From contig NZ_JACBZJ010000001.1 in assembly GCF_013409305.1 (NCBI RefSeq), forward strand, positions 3,038,001 to 3,102,000: a DNA stretch of 64,000 nt, written 5' to 3'. Of this stretch, positions 25,701 through 34,139 are shown in pieces. A model generated the notes under the pieces. It ran no database searches, was not told where the DNA came from, and worked only from the letters and a program-made list of their open reading frames with translations. Position 1 is the first letter of the stretch; every line of letters begins with the position of its first letter. The position numbers and the translations under genes are program-made. The DNA comes from Cellulomonas soli. Lineage in GTDB: Bacteria; Actinomycetota; Actinomycetes; Actinomycetales; Cellulomonadaceae.

Positions 25701-26654
25701 ATGACGACCCTGCAGCAGACACCACCGCGAGGCCGCGCGCGCATCCCGCGGCGCGTGCGGCAGACCACCGGCGCGACGGCGGCCGCGCGTCGAGGGGACG
25801 CCCGGCTGGCCTGGATCTTCGTGGCACCGTCCATCCTCGGCTTCCTGGTCTTCGCCGCCTACCCGACGCTGCGCGGCATGTACCTGAGCTTCACCGACTA
25901 CCGGGTGCTCTCACCGGCCGAGTGGGTCGGCTTCGACAACTACGTCAAGCTCGCGCACGACGCCCAGTTCTGGGGCTCGGTCGTCACAACCCTGTACTTC
26001 GTGGTGCTCACGGTCGTACTCACCATGGCGGTGTCTCTGGCCACCGCGGTGGTCCTGCACCGCCTGACCGCCTCGACCGTGCTGCGCAGCGTCGTGATCC
26101 TGCCGTTCCTCATCTCCAACGTCGTGGCCGCCGTGGTCTGGTCGTGGATGCTCGACGCGCAGTTCGGGATCGTGAACCTGTTCCTCGAACGGATCGGCAT
26201 CGACGCCGTCGCGTTCCTGTCCGACCGCCACTGGGTGATCCCCGCGCTCTCGCTGATCACCGTGTGGAAGACCGCCGGATACACCACGATCCTGATCTTC
26301 GCGGGCCTGCAGACCATCCCGGTGCAGGTGTACGAGGCCGGCAAGCTCGACGGGGCCGGTGAGCTGGCGATGTTCCGCAGGATCACGCTGCCGCTGCTGC
26401 GGCCGATCATGGCGATGGTCCTCGTGCTCACCGTCATCGGCGCGTTCCAGGTCTTCGACATCGTCGCCGTGAGCACCAAGGGTGGTCCGGCCAACGCCTC
26501 GCTGGTCCTGCAGATGCTGATCTACGACAAGGCGTTCGGTCAGTTCGACTTCGGGTACGCCTCGGCCATGTCGATGGCCCTGTTCGCGATGCTCCTGGTC
26601 ATCTCCTTCCTCCAGATGCGCCTGCTGCGCGCCGACGAGTCCGACCAGGGCTGA
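25701..26654 (+). CDS. Sugar ABC permease 1 (MalF type)
   Basis: The 317-residue permease has a basic N-terminus, then a first helix LAWIFVAPSILGFLVFAAYPTLRGMYLSFTDY and the characteristic carbohydrate-uptake-1 fold, with the EAA loop YEAGKLDGAGELAMFRRITLPLLRPIM near residues 205-235. AAGGAG (25688-25693) lies 7 nt before the ATG. The gene starts 28 nt after alpha-galactosidase. It forms the channel with the next permease. No ATPase gene is present in the operon; such importers often share one MsmK-type ATPase encoded elsewhere. Confidence 0.93.
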   Translation: MTTLQQTPPRGRARIPRRVRQTTGATAAARRGDARLAWIFVAPSILGFLVFAAYPTLRGMYLSFTDYRVLSPAEWVGFDNYVKLAHDAQFWGSVVTTLYFVVLTVVLTMAVSLATAVVLHRLTASTVLRSVVILPFLISNVVAAVVWSWMLDAQFGIVNLFLERIGIDAVAFLSDRHWVIPALSLITVWKTAGYTTILIFAGLQTIPVQVYEAGKLDGAGELAMFRRITLPLLRPIMAMVLVLTVIGAFQVFDIVAVSTKGGPANASLVLQMLIYDKAFGQFDFGYASAMSMALFAMLLVISFLQMRLLRADESDQG

Positions 26655-26667
26655 AAGGACACGGACG

Positions 26668-27594
26668 ATGTCGACTCTCGTGGCACCCCACCGCTCCCTG
26701 ATCACCCGACGCTCCCGCCAGCCGCGCCGACCCGGGCGGGTCGTCGCCTGGGTCTACCTGGCCCTGGTCGTCGCGGGCACGGTCTTCCCGATCTACTGGA
26801 TGCTGCGCACCGCGCTGTCCAGCAACGCCGGACTGCTCGCCTCTCCCAGCTCGCTGGTGCCCGTGGACTTCTCGTGGGGTGCGTTCCAGCGGGTCCTGGG
26901 CATGCAGACCGGCGCCGAGGCCGTGGCCGAAGGTGGTTCGGGGGCATCGATCAGCCTTGCGCTGCCGATCCGCAACTCGATCATCTACGCCGGCGTGGCG
27001 ACGTTCTGCCAGGTCTTCTTCGCCTCCCTCGCCGCGTACGCCTTCGCCCGGCTGCAGTGGCGGGGTCGCGACGTGGTCTTCCGCGTCCTGTTCACCGCGC
27101 TGATGGTGCCCGGCATCCTCACGTTGCTGCCGAACTTCGTGCTCATCAAGGAACTCGGGCTGATGAACTCCTTCGCCGGCCTGATCTTGCCGGGGGCGTT
27201 CTTCTCCGCCTTCAACATCTTCTTCCTGCGCCAGTTCTTCCTCGGCATGAACGGGGAGATCGAGGAGGCGGCGCTGCTCGACGGTGCCAGTCGGCTGCGC
27301 GTGTTCTTCCGGATCACCATGCCGCTGTCCGCGGGCCCCATCACGACGCTGTCGGTCCTGGGGTTCATCGGCTACTGGAACGACTACTTCTGGCCGCTGC
27401 TGATCACCTCGGACGAGTCCACCCAGCCGCTGACGCTGGCGCTGGCCGTGTTCAAGCAGTCCTCGCCCCAGGCGCAGCCCGACTGGGCCGGACTCATGGC
27501 CGCCGCGTTGTTCGCCGCGCTGCCCATGCTCCTGGTCTTCATGGTCTTCGGCCGCCGGATCGTCAACTCGCTGGGCTTCTCCGGCTTCCGCTGA
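26668..27594 (+). CDS. Sugar ABC permease 2 (MalG type)
   Basis: The 308-residue protein is the MalG-type partner: helix VVAWVYLALVVAGTVFPIYWMLRTAL, a loop, then further helices and the EAA motif IEEAALLDGASRLRVFFRITMPLSAGPI, ending in the short FGRRIVNSLGFSGFR typical of MalG C-termini. It starts 13 nt after the first permease and is followed by the binding protein. The set looks like a raffinose-family or sucrose importer. Confidence 0.93.
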   Translation: MSTLVAPHRSLITRRSRQPRRPGRVVAWVYLALVVAGTVFPIYWMLRTALSSNAGLLASPSSLVPVDFSWGAFQRVLGMQTGAEAVAEGGSGASISLALPIRNSIIYAGVATFCQVFFASLAAYAFARLQWRGRDVVFRVLFTALMVPGILTLLPNFVLIKELGLMNSFAGLILPGAFFSAFNIFFLRQFFLGMNGEIEEAALLDGASRLRVFFRITMPLSAGPITTLSVLGFIGYWNDYFWPLLITSDESTQPLTLALAVFKQSSPQAQPDWAGLMAAALFAALPMLLVFMVFGRRIVNSLGFSGFR

Positions 27595-27667
27595 GCCTGA
27601 CCCGCACCACCCCGCTCGACCTTCCCTCGCATCGCAGATCGCACCACACCCCAATGAAGGAGTCACG

Positions 27668-29023
27668 GTGAACACTCGCAAGATCACGTTGGCCGCCCTG
27701 GCCGCGTTCGCGGTCATCGCACCGCTCGCTGCCTGCTCGGGCGGCGGCGACGACGGCGCGGCCGACGGCAAGACCCAGGTGACCTGGTGGACCTGGGACG
27801 ACAAGCAGGCCCTCTCCTACGGTAAGTGCGAGCAGCCGTTCGAGGAGGCGAACCCGACCATCGACGTGAAGATCGAGCAGTACGCCTGGGACGACTACTG
27901 GACGAAGATCACCGCCGGGTTCGTGGGCGGCAACGCCCCCGACGCCTTCCAGAACCACCCGTCCTACTACCCGGAGTTCGCCGACCAGGGGCAGCTGCTG
28001 GCGCTGGGTGACTACATCGAGGCCGACGGGTTCGACATGAGCCAGTACGCCGTGGGGTTGAACACCTGGGGCGAGTACAAGGACGGCGAGGTCTACGGGC
28101 TGCCCAAGGACTGGTCCACGATCGCCTTCTTCTACAACACCGACATGGTGGCCGAGGCCGGCCTGACGGCCGACGACCTCGGCTCGATGACGTGGAACCC
28201 CACCGACGGGGGCACGTTCGAGCAGGTCGTGGCACGTCTGACCGTCGACGCGAACGGCGTGCGCGGCGACGAGCCCGGGTTCGACAAGGAGAACGTCGCC
28301 GTCTACGGCATGAGCACCCTCACCGGCGGCGGGATCAACGGTCAGGACACCTGGGCCCAGTTCGCGCCCACGACGGGCTGGACGCTGGCCGACGAGCAGA
28401 ACTGGCCCACCACGTTCCAGTACAGCGACCCCGACTTCGTCGCGACGGCCGAGTGGATCATGAGCCTGGTCGACAAGGGCTACACCCCCGGCTACGGCGA
28501 GGTCACCGTCGGTACCGCCGAGCAGCTCGGCTCGAAGACCACCGCGATGGTGCAGGCCGGCTCGTGGAACGTGACCACGATGGCGAACCTCGACGGGGTC
28601 CCGGTCGCCACCGCGCCCTCGGTGATCGGCCCGGAGGGCACGCGGGCGGCGCTGTCCGGCTCGATGGCCGACTCGATCTGGGCAGGGTCGAAGGTCCAGG
28701 ACCAGACCTGGAAGTGGATCTCGTACATGGGCACCGAGGAGTGCCAGACGCTGGCCGGCGCCGACGGCACGTTCCTGCCCTCGATCCCCGCGGCCATGGA
28801 CGCCTCCGAGGCCACGCTCGCCGAGCAGGGCGTCGACCTGAGCGCGTTCACCGTCCAGCTCAAGGACGACACGCTGTGGGAGGCCCCGCTGTACAGCGGC
28901 GGCACGGAGATCGAGAGCGTCGTCAACCCGATGTCCGAGTCGTTCTGGTCCGGGGCCGCCGACTCCTCGATCTTCGCGGAGATGGACGCGCAGAGCCAGG
29001 AGATCCTCGCATCGAACGGCTGA
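27668..29023 (+). CDS. Sugar-binding lipoprotein of ABC importer
   Basis: The 451-residue protein starts MNTRKITLAALAAFAVIAPLAACSGGG, a lipoprotein signal with lipobox LAAC. The mature part is a family 1 extracellular solute-binding protein (TQVTWWTWDDKQ, FVGGNAPDAFQNHPSYYPEFADQGQLLALGDYI, GLPKDWSTIAFFYNTDMVAEAGL). AAGGAG ends about 6 nt before the GTG start. A strong terminator follows the stop. By context it binds raffinose, stachyose or sucrose. Confidence 0.93.
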   Translation: MNTRKITLAALAAFAVIAPLAACSGGGDDGAADGKTQVTWWTWDDKQALSYGKCEQPFEEANPTIDVKIEQYAWDDYWTKITAGFVGGNAPDAFQNHPSYYPEFADQGQLLALGDYIEADGFDMSQYAVGLNTWGEYKDGEVYGLPKDWSTIAFFYNTDMVAEAGLTADDLGSMTWNPTDGGTFEQVVARLTVDANGVRGDEPGFDKENVAVYGMSTLTGGGINGQDTWAQFAPTTGWTLADEQNWPTTFQYSDPDFVATAEWIMSLVDKGYTPGYGEVTVGTAEQLGSKTTAMVQAGSWNVTTMANLDGVPVATAPSVIGPEGTRAALSGSMADSIWAGSKVQDQTWKWISYMGTEECQTLAGADGTFLPSIPAAMDASEATLAEQGVDLSAFTVQLKDDTLWEAPLYSGGTEIESVVNPMSESFWSGAADSSIFAEMDAQSQEILASNG

Positions 29024-29039
29024 CACCCCGAGCGTGACG

Positions 29040-29078
29040 CGGAGCCCCGGGCGACCTGCACAGGTGCCCGGGGCTCCG
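29040..29078 (+). terminator. Terminator after sugar-importer operon
   Basis: A 13-bp stem (29040-29052 with 29066-29078, core GGAGCCCCGGGC and its complement) carries an inner 5-bp helix ACCTG/CAGGT. GTCTTCG follows rather than a U-run. It ends the alpha-galactosidase importer operon and separates it from the GH32 gene. Confidence 0.75.
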
Positions 29079-29124
29079 TCTTCGCGTCCGACCTCTTGAC
29101 CCTGCGACCGACACCCCTGGACCC

Positions 29125-30534
29125 ATGAACCCCACCTGCACCCCCGCCGACGACGCCACCCACGCCCCGACGGTGAGCGACCGGTGGCGCCCTGCCGCGC
29201 ACTTCACCGCTCGCAGGAGCTGGCTCAACGACCCGAACGGTCTGCTGCACCACGACGGCGTCTACCACCTGTTCTTCCAGACCAACCCCGACGGCAGCAC
29301 CTGGGGCGACATCTCGTGGGGCCACGCCACCTCCACGGACCTGCTGACCTGGACCGAGCACGACATCGCGATCCCACGCACCGCGGACGAGCTGGTGTTC
29401 TCCGGCAGCGCCGTCGCCGACGTGCACAACACGGCGGGCCTGGCCGCGCCGGGGCAGACGGCGCTCGTGGCGATCTACACCGCGGTCCGGCCTGCTCGGG
29501 CCGACCGCCCGGGTTCGCAGGCGCAGGCCCTGGCGTACAGCGTGGACGGCGGCCGGTCGTGGGAACGGTACGCGGGCAACCCGGTGCTCGACATCGGGTC
29601 CGAGGAGTTCCGTGACCCGAAGGTGTTCTGGTACGGCGGTCCGGACGGTCACTGGGTGATGGTCGTGGCCGAGGCGGTCGACCGACGGGTCGCCGTCTAC
29701 ACCTCGCCGAACCTGATCGAGTGGACGTTCGAGTCACGCTTCGGGCCCGCGCACGCCGTCGGCGGGGTGTGGGAGTGCCCTGACCTGTTCCCGCTCACCG
29801 TGCGCGGCACCGACCGGACGCGGTGGGTGCTCGTCGTCAGCCTCAACCCGGGCGGCATCGCCGGCGGCACCGGCACGCAGTACTTCGTCGGCGACTTCGA
29901 CGGACGCACCTTCACACCCGAACGGCTCTCGCTCTCGCAGGACCCGCGCGACCTCGACTGGCTGGACCACGGGCGCGACTACTACGCGGCAGTGTCGTTC
30001 AACGACGCGCCCGACGGCCGTCGGCTCACCATCGGATGGGCGAGCAACTGGGACTACGCCGCCCACACGCCCACGGGCCCGTGGCGCTCCGCCATGTCCC
30101 TCGCGCGCGAGCTGGACCTGGTGCGGGCCGTCGACGGGCGGCACCGCGTCGCGCAACGCCCCGTGCTGCCGGACGACCCGCGCGTCACCGTGGTCGACCT
30201 GACCGTCGCCTCGGGCGCGGGGGAGCGGACCGAGGTGGTGTTGAGCACCGGCGAGCCCGGCGGCAGCGAGCTCGTGCTCACCGTGGACGGCGATGCGCGG
30301 ACGTTGACCTGCGACCGGACGCGCAGCGGCGACGTGGGCTTCCATCCGGCATTCGCCTCGGTGGAGACCGCACCGCTGCCGCCCGGCGACGCGACGACCA
30401 CCGATCTGCGGATCGTGGTCGATGCGTGCGTCGTGGAGATCTACGTCGACGGGGGACAGGTGACGCTCACCGCGCTGGTGTTCCCGGACGCGCCGCTGGT
30501 CGCCGTCCGGGTCCTGCCCTCGCGCGCCCGCTGA
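29125..30534 (+). CDS. GH32 beta-fructofuranosidase
   Basis: GH32 enzymes hydrolyse sucrose, raffinose-type sugars and fructans at beta-fructosyl bonds. The 469-residue protein has all three family motifs: WLNDPNG with nucleophile Asp36, FRDPKVF with Asp164 and WECPDLF with acid/base Glu217. The five-bladed propeller is followed by a C-terminal beta-sandwich. There is no signal peptide, so it is probably cytoplasmic. With alpha-galactosidase and the importer it would split raffinose completely. It lies behind the operon terminator, so it needs its own promoter; TTGACC at 29096-29101 is present but no good -10 was found. Confidence 0.94.
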   Translation: MNPTCTPADDATHAPTVSDRWRPAAHFTARRSWLNDPNGLLHHDGVYHLFFQTNPDGSTWGDISWGHATSTDLLTWTEHDIAIPRTADELVFSGSAVADVHNTAGLAAPGQTALVAIYTAVRPARADRPGSQAQALAYSVDGGRSWERYAGNPVLDIGSEEFRDPKVFWYGGPDGHWVMVVAEAVDRRVAVYTSPNLIEWTFESRFGPAHAVGGVWECPDLFPLTVRGTDRTRWVLVVSLNPGGIAGGTGTQYFVGDFDGRTFTPERLSLSQDPRDLDWLDHGRDYYAAVSFNDAPDGRRLTIGWASNWDYAAHTPTGPWRSAMSLARELDLVRAVDGRHRVAQRPVLPDDPRVTVVDLTVASGAGERTEVVLSTGEPGGSELVLTVDGDARTLTCDRTRSGDVGFHPAFASVETAPLPPGDATTTDLRIVVDACVVEIYVDGGQVTLTALVFPDAPLVAVRVLPSRAR

Positions 30535-30544
30535 ACCAAACGCC

Positions 30545-30845
30545 GTAGCGACAGCTGCGATGTGCGCGTCGTCGATGGTCTGGTCGAGTTGCACCCGTAC
30601 TCGAGCAGCTCGCCACTCTCGATGAGCGGCGCCATGGTCGGGTGCGCCCACAGGCGATCGCGAACCCCCGAAGACGACCTCTCGGACACGGCCAGGTCGT
30701 CCGGCGCAGCATCACGCCGAGCGAGAGAGAGGCGGTGTTCGTGAGGAGTGGCGCCTCGCCGGCGATCCACAGGGTGCGGTCGCCGACCATGGCGCACGCG
30801 ATGCTCTCGTCGCCCGCGAGCGTGAACGGCTCCTCGATCACCTCA
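30545..30845 (-). pseudogene. Decayed, frameshifted coding remnant
   Basis: Between the GH32 gene and the dipeptidase no intact gene fits. On the minus strand one frame reads like real protein (VIEEPFTLAGDESIACAMVG, then DRTLWIAGEAPLLTNTASLS, then LGVMLRR) and after about position 30695 the next frame continues (GVRDRLWAHPTMAPLIESGE, then LLEYG). The pattern suggests the end of a frameshifted gene whose start is lost. I do not recognise the family. The remaining 30846-30974 shows nothing clear. Confidence 0.35.
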
Positions 30846-30974
30846 CGGAGCGCGCCCGCGGTTCGTGGAGGGGCCGGGCGCTGGACGCGCCCGGGGCACG
30901 GTGGGTGTCGTCAGGAGGCGACGGGGGTGTACGTGACGAGGTCGGGCATCGGGGCGGGGCTCGGCGAAATACAA

Positions 30975-30989
30975 CTGTAATCAATACAG
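30975..30989. promoter_or_regulatory. Operator A of GntR-type cluster
   Basis: CTGTAATCAATACAG is a perfect inverted repeat (CTGTA/TACAG) just before the dipeptidase start. It contains the half-site ATCAATAC shared with sites at 37525 and 39370. A GntR regulator encoded in the cluster is the likely ligand. Confidence 0.5.
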
Positions 30990-30995
30990 GGGAGC

Positions 30996-32642
30996 ATGAG
31001 CCGTCCGGTGTCCTCCGGGCGGAACCGTCTGAAGGTGCCCCCAGTGCCTGATCTTCCTGCCGTCGCCCGAGCCTTCCCGGACAACCGGCTGACCCCTGCC
31101 GAGCGGGTGCTCCTGAGCCGGGTCGCCGGGTGGAGCGTCGACCACGCCGCTGAGTTCGTCGCCGACCTGACGCGCTGGGTCGCGGTGCCGAGCGTCGTCG
31201 TGAAGGGGGAGGTGGACGCGGGTGTGCCCGGGGCTCCGTTCGGGCCGGCCGTCGCGGACATGATGGCATTGGCCGCGCGGACCGCGGTCGGGTACGGGCT
31301 CGCCGTGCACGAGCACGACGGCTACGCACTGTCCGTCACCACCGGCGCAGGCGTCGTCGAACCTGAGGGGGAGATCGGCCTGATCGGGCACGTGGACGTG
31401 GTGCCCGCCGGTGAGGGGTGGGCCTCGCCGCCGTTCACGTTGACTCGGATCGGTGACGTCGCCGTCGGACGCGGGGTGGCGGACGACAAGGGGCCCTCAC
31501 TGGTGGACCTGTACCTGCTGCGGGCGCTGCGCGATCTCGATGTGCCTCTGCGGCATCGCCTGCGTCTGGTGCTGGGCGGCAGCGAGGAGACGGACATGGC
31601 GGACCTGCGCTGGTACGCCGCGCACGGGCCGGTGCCGCGCGTGAGCCTGGTGACCGACGGGCCGTTCGGCGTCAACCACGCGCAGAAGGGGTTGCTCGGG
31701 GTGACCGTCACGGCCTCGTGCGGGCCGGTGCTGGCGACGCTGGTCGGCGGGGACGCGCCGAACTCGGTGCCGGACCGGGCGACCGTGCTGCTGCCGGGGA
31801 CGGCCGTCGAGGTCGAGCCGGCGGTGCGGGCCGCGGCCGTCCGGGCAGGTCTGGACCTCGGCTGGGTGCAGGTCGACGCGGAGACCCAGACCGCGTGCCG
31901 GGTCACGGTGCGCGGGGTCGCCGGGCACGCCGCCTTCCCCGAAGGCACCCGCAACCCCGTCCCGCTGCTCGCCACGGTCCTCGCCGGGTCCGGGATGCTG
32001 GGGCCCGCGGACCATGCGGCGGCGCTGCTGGTCGCCGAGCTGCTCGCGGACCCCGCAGGCCGGTCGGCCGGGATCGCCGCCTCCGACACGAGCGGGGCCC
32101 TGACGCTGAACGGCGTCGTCGCCTCCGCCGTCGCAGCGGGGGAGACGTCCACGATCCGGCTGCGGCTGGACGTGCGCTACCCGGCCACCGGCCGCGGTGA
32201 CGACGTGCTCGACGGCCTCGCGGCGGCCCTCGCCCGGCACGCGGCGGTCGGCGCGTCCCTGACGGACGTGACCGACGACCCCGGCTACCACGTGGACCCG
32301 GACTCGCCGGAGGTGACCGTGCTGCAGGAGGCGTTCAACGACGTGCTCGGCACGCAGCGCCGGCCCTTCGCGATGGGTGGCGGCACGCACTCCCGGGTGC
32401 TGCCGCGGGCGATCACCTTCGGTGCCGACTACTGGTGGCTGCCGGAGGGCGCGGCGGCGGTGGACGGGCCGGTGCGCCTGCGGGGGGTTCCGGCCGACCG
32501 GGGAGGACCGCACGCGGTGGACGAGAGCGTGCCGCTCGGGCACCTGCTCGCAGCGCTGCAGGTCTACGCCGTGGCGGTCGTCCGGCTGGACGCCGCGCTC
32601 GCGGCCACCGACGACGCCGCAGCCGCGGAGGTGGCGCGATGA
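30996..32642 (+). CDS. M20 family dipeptidase (PepV/Sapep-like)
   Basis: The 548-residue protein is a zinc dipeptidase of the PepV/Sapep group: GHVDVVPAGEGWASPPFTL carries the first metal His and Asp, GRGVADDKGPSLVDLYLLRAL the bridging Asp, GGSEETDMADLRWY the catalytic Glu pair, and FAMGGGTHSRVLPRAITFG the C-terminal metal ligand. It has no signal peptide and would cleave imported dipeptides in the cytoplasm. The ATG at 30996 has a purine run too close to it; a GTG at 31044 after GAAGG is an alternative. It overlaps the next gene by 4 nt. Confidence 0.9.
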   Translation: MSRPVSSGRNRLKVPPVPDLPAVARAFPDNRLTPAERVLLSRVAGWSVDHAAEFVADLTRWVAVPSVVVKGEVDAGVPGAPFGPAVADMMALAARTAVGYGLAVHEHDGYALSVTTGAGVVEPEGEIGLIGHVDVVPAGEGWASPPFTLTRIGDVAVGRGVADDKGPSLVDLYLLRALRDLDVPLRHRLRLVLGGSEETDMADLRWYAAHGPVPRVSLVTDGPFGVNHAQKGLLGVTVTASCGPVLATLVGGDAPNSVPDRATVLLPGTAVEVEPAVRAAAVRAGLDLGWVQVDAETQTACRVTVRGVAGHAAFPEGTRNPVPLLATVLAGSGMLGPADHAAALLVAELLADPAGRSAGIAASDTSGALTLNGVVASAVAAGETSTIRLRLDVRYPATGRGDDVLDGLAAALARHAAVGASLTDVTDDPGYHVDPDSPEVTVLQEAFNDVLGTQRRPFAMGGGTHSRVLPRAITFGADYWWLPEGAAAVDGPVRLRGVPADRGGPHAVDESVPLGHLLAALQVYAVAVVRLDAALAATDDAAAAEVAR

Positions 32643-34087
32643 GCGTCCTCGCCGAGGCGCTGCGCACCGAGCAGGTCGGCGCCGCCGAGGCCACGTACCG
32701 GGTGCGGGTCACCGAGCACCCGGTGGTGGTCGACGGTGCGACCGTCGGCCACGTTGTGGCGACCGGCTACGAGGTGCTGGTGGACGGCGTCCCCGATGCG
32801 GCGCGGCCCGTCGTGTTCCTGTTCAACGGCGGCCCGGTGGTGGCCTCGATGTGGCTGCACCTCGGGGGGCTCGGCCCCCGGCAGGTGATCGTGCCGACGG
32901 ACCTGGGGGCGACCTCTCCGGCGCTCGAGTCGCAGCCCGACAGCCTGCTCGACGTGGCGGACCTGGTCTACCTCGACCCGGTGGGCACCGGGTACGCGCG
33001 GCTGGTCGAAGGTGCCGACCCGGCGTCCGTGCGCGGGGTGGACGCGGACGCGCGAGCGGTCGCCGGCGCGGTGTCCGACTGGCTGGAGGGCGGGCGGCGC
33101 CTCGGCAGCCCGGTGCACCTGGTGGGCGAGAGCTACGGCACGGTGCGCGCGCCGCTGGTCGCCCAGGTGCTGCTGGAGCAGCCGCTGTCGATCGCCTGCG
33201 CGGGGATCGTGCTGCTGGGGCAGGCCGTGACGATCCAGGAGACGGCGGAGCGGCCGCGCAACGTGGTCGGCCATGTCGCCGCGCTGCCGTTCATGGCGGC
33301 GGCCGCCTGGTTCCACGGCCGTCGCGGGGTCGATGCGCCCGGTGGCACCGGGGCGACCCTGCCGGAGGTGGTCGAGGAGGCGGTGGCCTGGGCGCGCGAG
33401 CGCTACCTACCGGCCCTGCACGCCGGTACCCGGCTCTCGCCAGACGAGCGCGAGCGGGTCGTGGCGGGCCTGGCGGCGCGGACCGGGATCGCGGTCGACG
33501 AGTGGCGGCGCCGCCGGCTGCGGCTGACGAAGGAGGAGTTCCGCACGCTGCTGCTGGCCGACCGCGGTCTGGTGCTGGGGCGGTACGACGCGCGCTACGT
33601 CTCGCCGGCGAGCGAGGGTCCGTTCGACGTGGACGCCTCGACCGACCACGTGAGCCCGGCGTTCGTCGCCGCGGTGGTGCGCTGCTACGCGGAGCTGGGG
33701 GTGCCGGCCGACCGGCGGTTCAGACCGGCGGACGAGGACGCGTTCGGCGCGTGGTCGTGGTTGCCCGGGTCGGCGGCGCACCGGTTGGAGGCGAGCGGGA
33801 CGCCCAGCCCGTTCAACGTCTTCGACTACGCCGCGGTGCTCGAGCACCTGATGGCGCAGCGGCCCGACCTCCGGCTGTTCCTGGGCACCGGGTACTTCGA
33901 CTCGCTGACCACGGTGGGGGCGGTGGAGCACCTGCTGGCGCAGGCCGACCTGCCGTCGGCCCGGGTGGTCCGCCGGGAGTACGCGGCGGGTCACATGATG
34001 TACACCGACCCCGCGTGCCGTGCCGCGCTGGTGGCCGACCTCAGGGTGTTCCTCGCGCGTCACGGGGACGAAACACGGACCGCCTAG
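32639..34087 (+). CDS. S10 serine carboxypeptidase-like protein 1
   Basis: The 482-residue protein has the S10 serine carboxypeptidase fold: VFLFNGGPVVASMWLHLGGLGP, YLDPVGTGYARL, the nucleophile in LVGESYGT (Ser165), the Asp region LRLFLGTGYFDSLT and the catalytic His in YAAGHMMYTD. The oxyanion-hole segment, normally GGPGSSS, is GGPVVAS here. It lacks a signal peptide, which is unusual for a family known mainly from secreted or vacuolar enzymes. Coupled to the dipeptidase by ATGA overlap, it probably trims imported peptides from their C-terminal end. Confidence 0.85.
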   Translation: MSVLAEALRTEQVGAAEATYRVRVTEHPVVVDGATVGHVVATGYEVLVDGVPDAARPVVFLFNGGPVVASMWLHLGGLGPRQVIVPTDLGATSPALESQPDSLLDVADLVYLDPVGTGYARLVEGADPASVRGVDADARAVAGAVSDWLEGGRRLGSPVHLVGESYGTVRAPLVAQVLLEQPLSIACAGIVLLGQAVTIQETAERPRNVVGHVAALPFMAAAAWFHGRRGVDAPGGTGATLPEVVEEAVAWARERYLPALHAGTRLSPDERERVVAGLAARTGIAVDEWRRRRLRLTKEEFRTLLLADRGLVLGRYDARYVSPASEGPFDVDASTDHVSPAFVAAVVRCYAELGVPADRRFRPADEDAFGAWSWLPGSAAHRLEASGTPSPFNVFDYAAVLEHLMAQRPDLRLFLGTGYFDSLTTVGAVEHLLAQADLPSARVVRREYAAGHMMYTDPACRAALVADLRVFLARHGDETRTA

Positions 34088-34096
34088 GCTATTCAC

Positions 34097-34114
34097 CATA
34101 ATCATTTGAGTGAT
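34097..34114 (+). promoter_or_regulatory. Promoter -10 and inverted repeat before aminotransferase
   Basis: CATAAT (34097-34102) matches the -10 consensus at five of six positions. It overlaps ATCA-N6-TGAT (34101-34114), an inverted repeat that shares only ATCA with the other cluster operators. The AGGAGA ribosome site before 34140 lies downstream of it. Confidence 0.4.
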
Positions 34115-34139
34115 GCGCTCGTGAGGCAGGAGATAGCAG

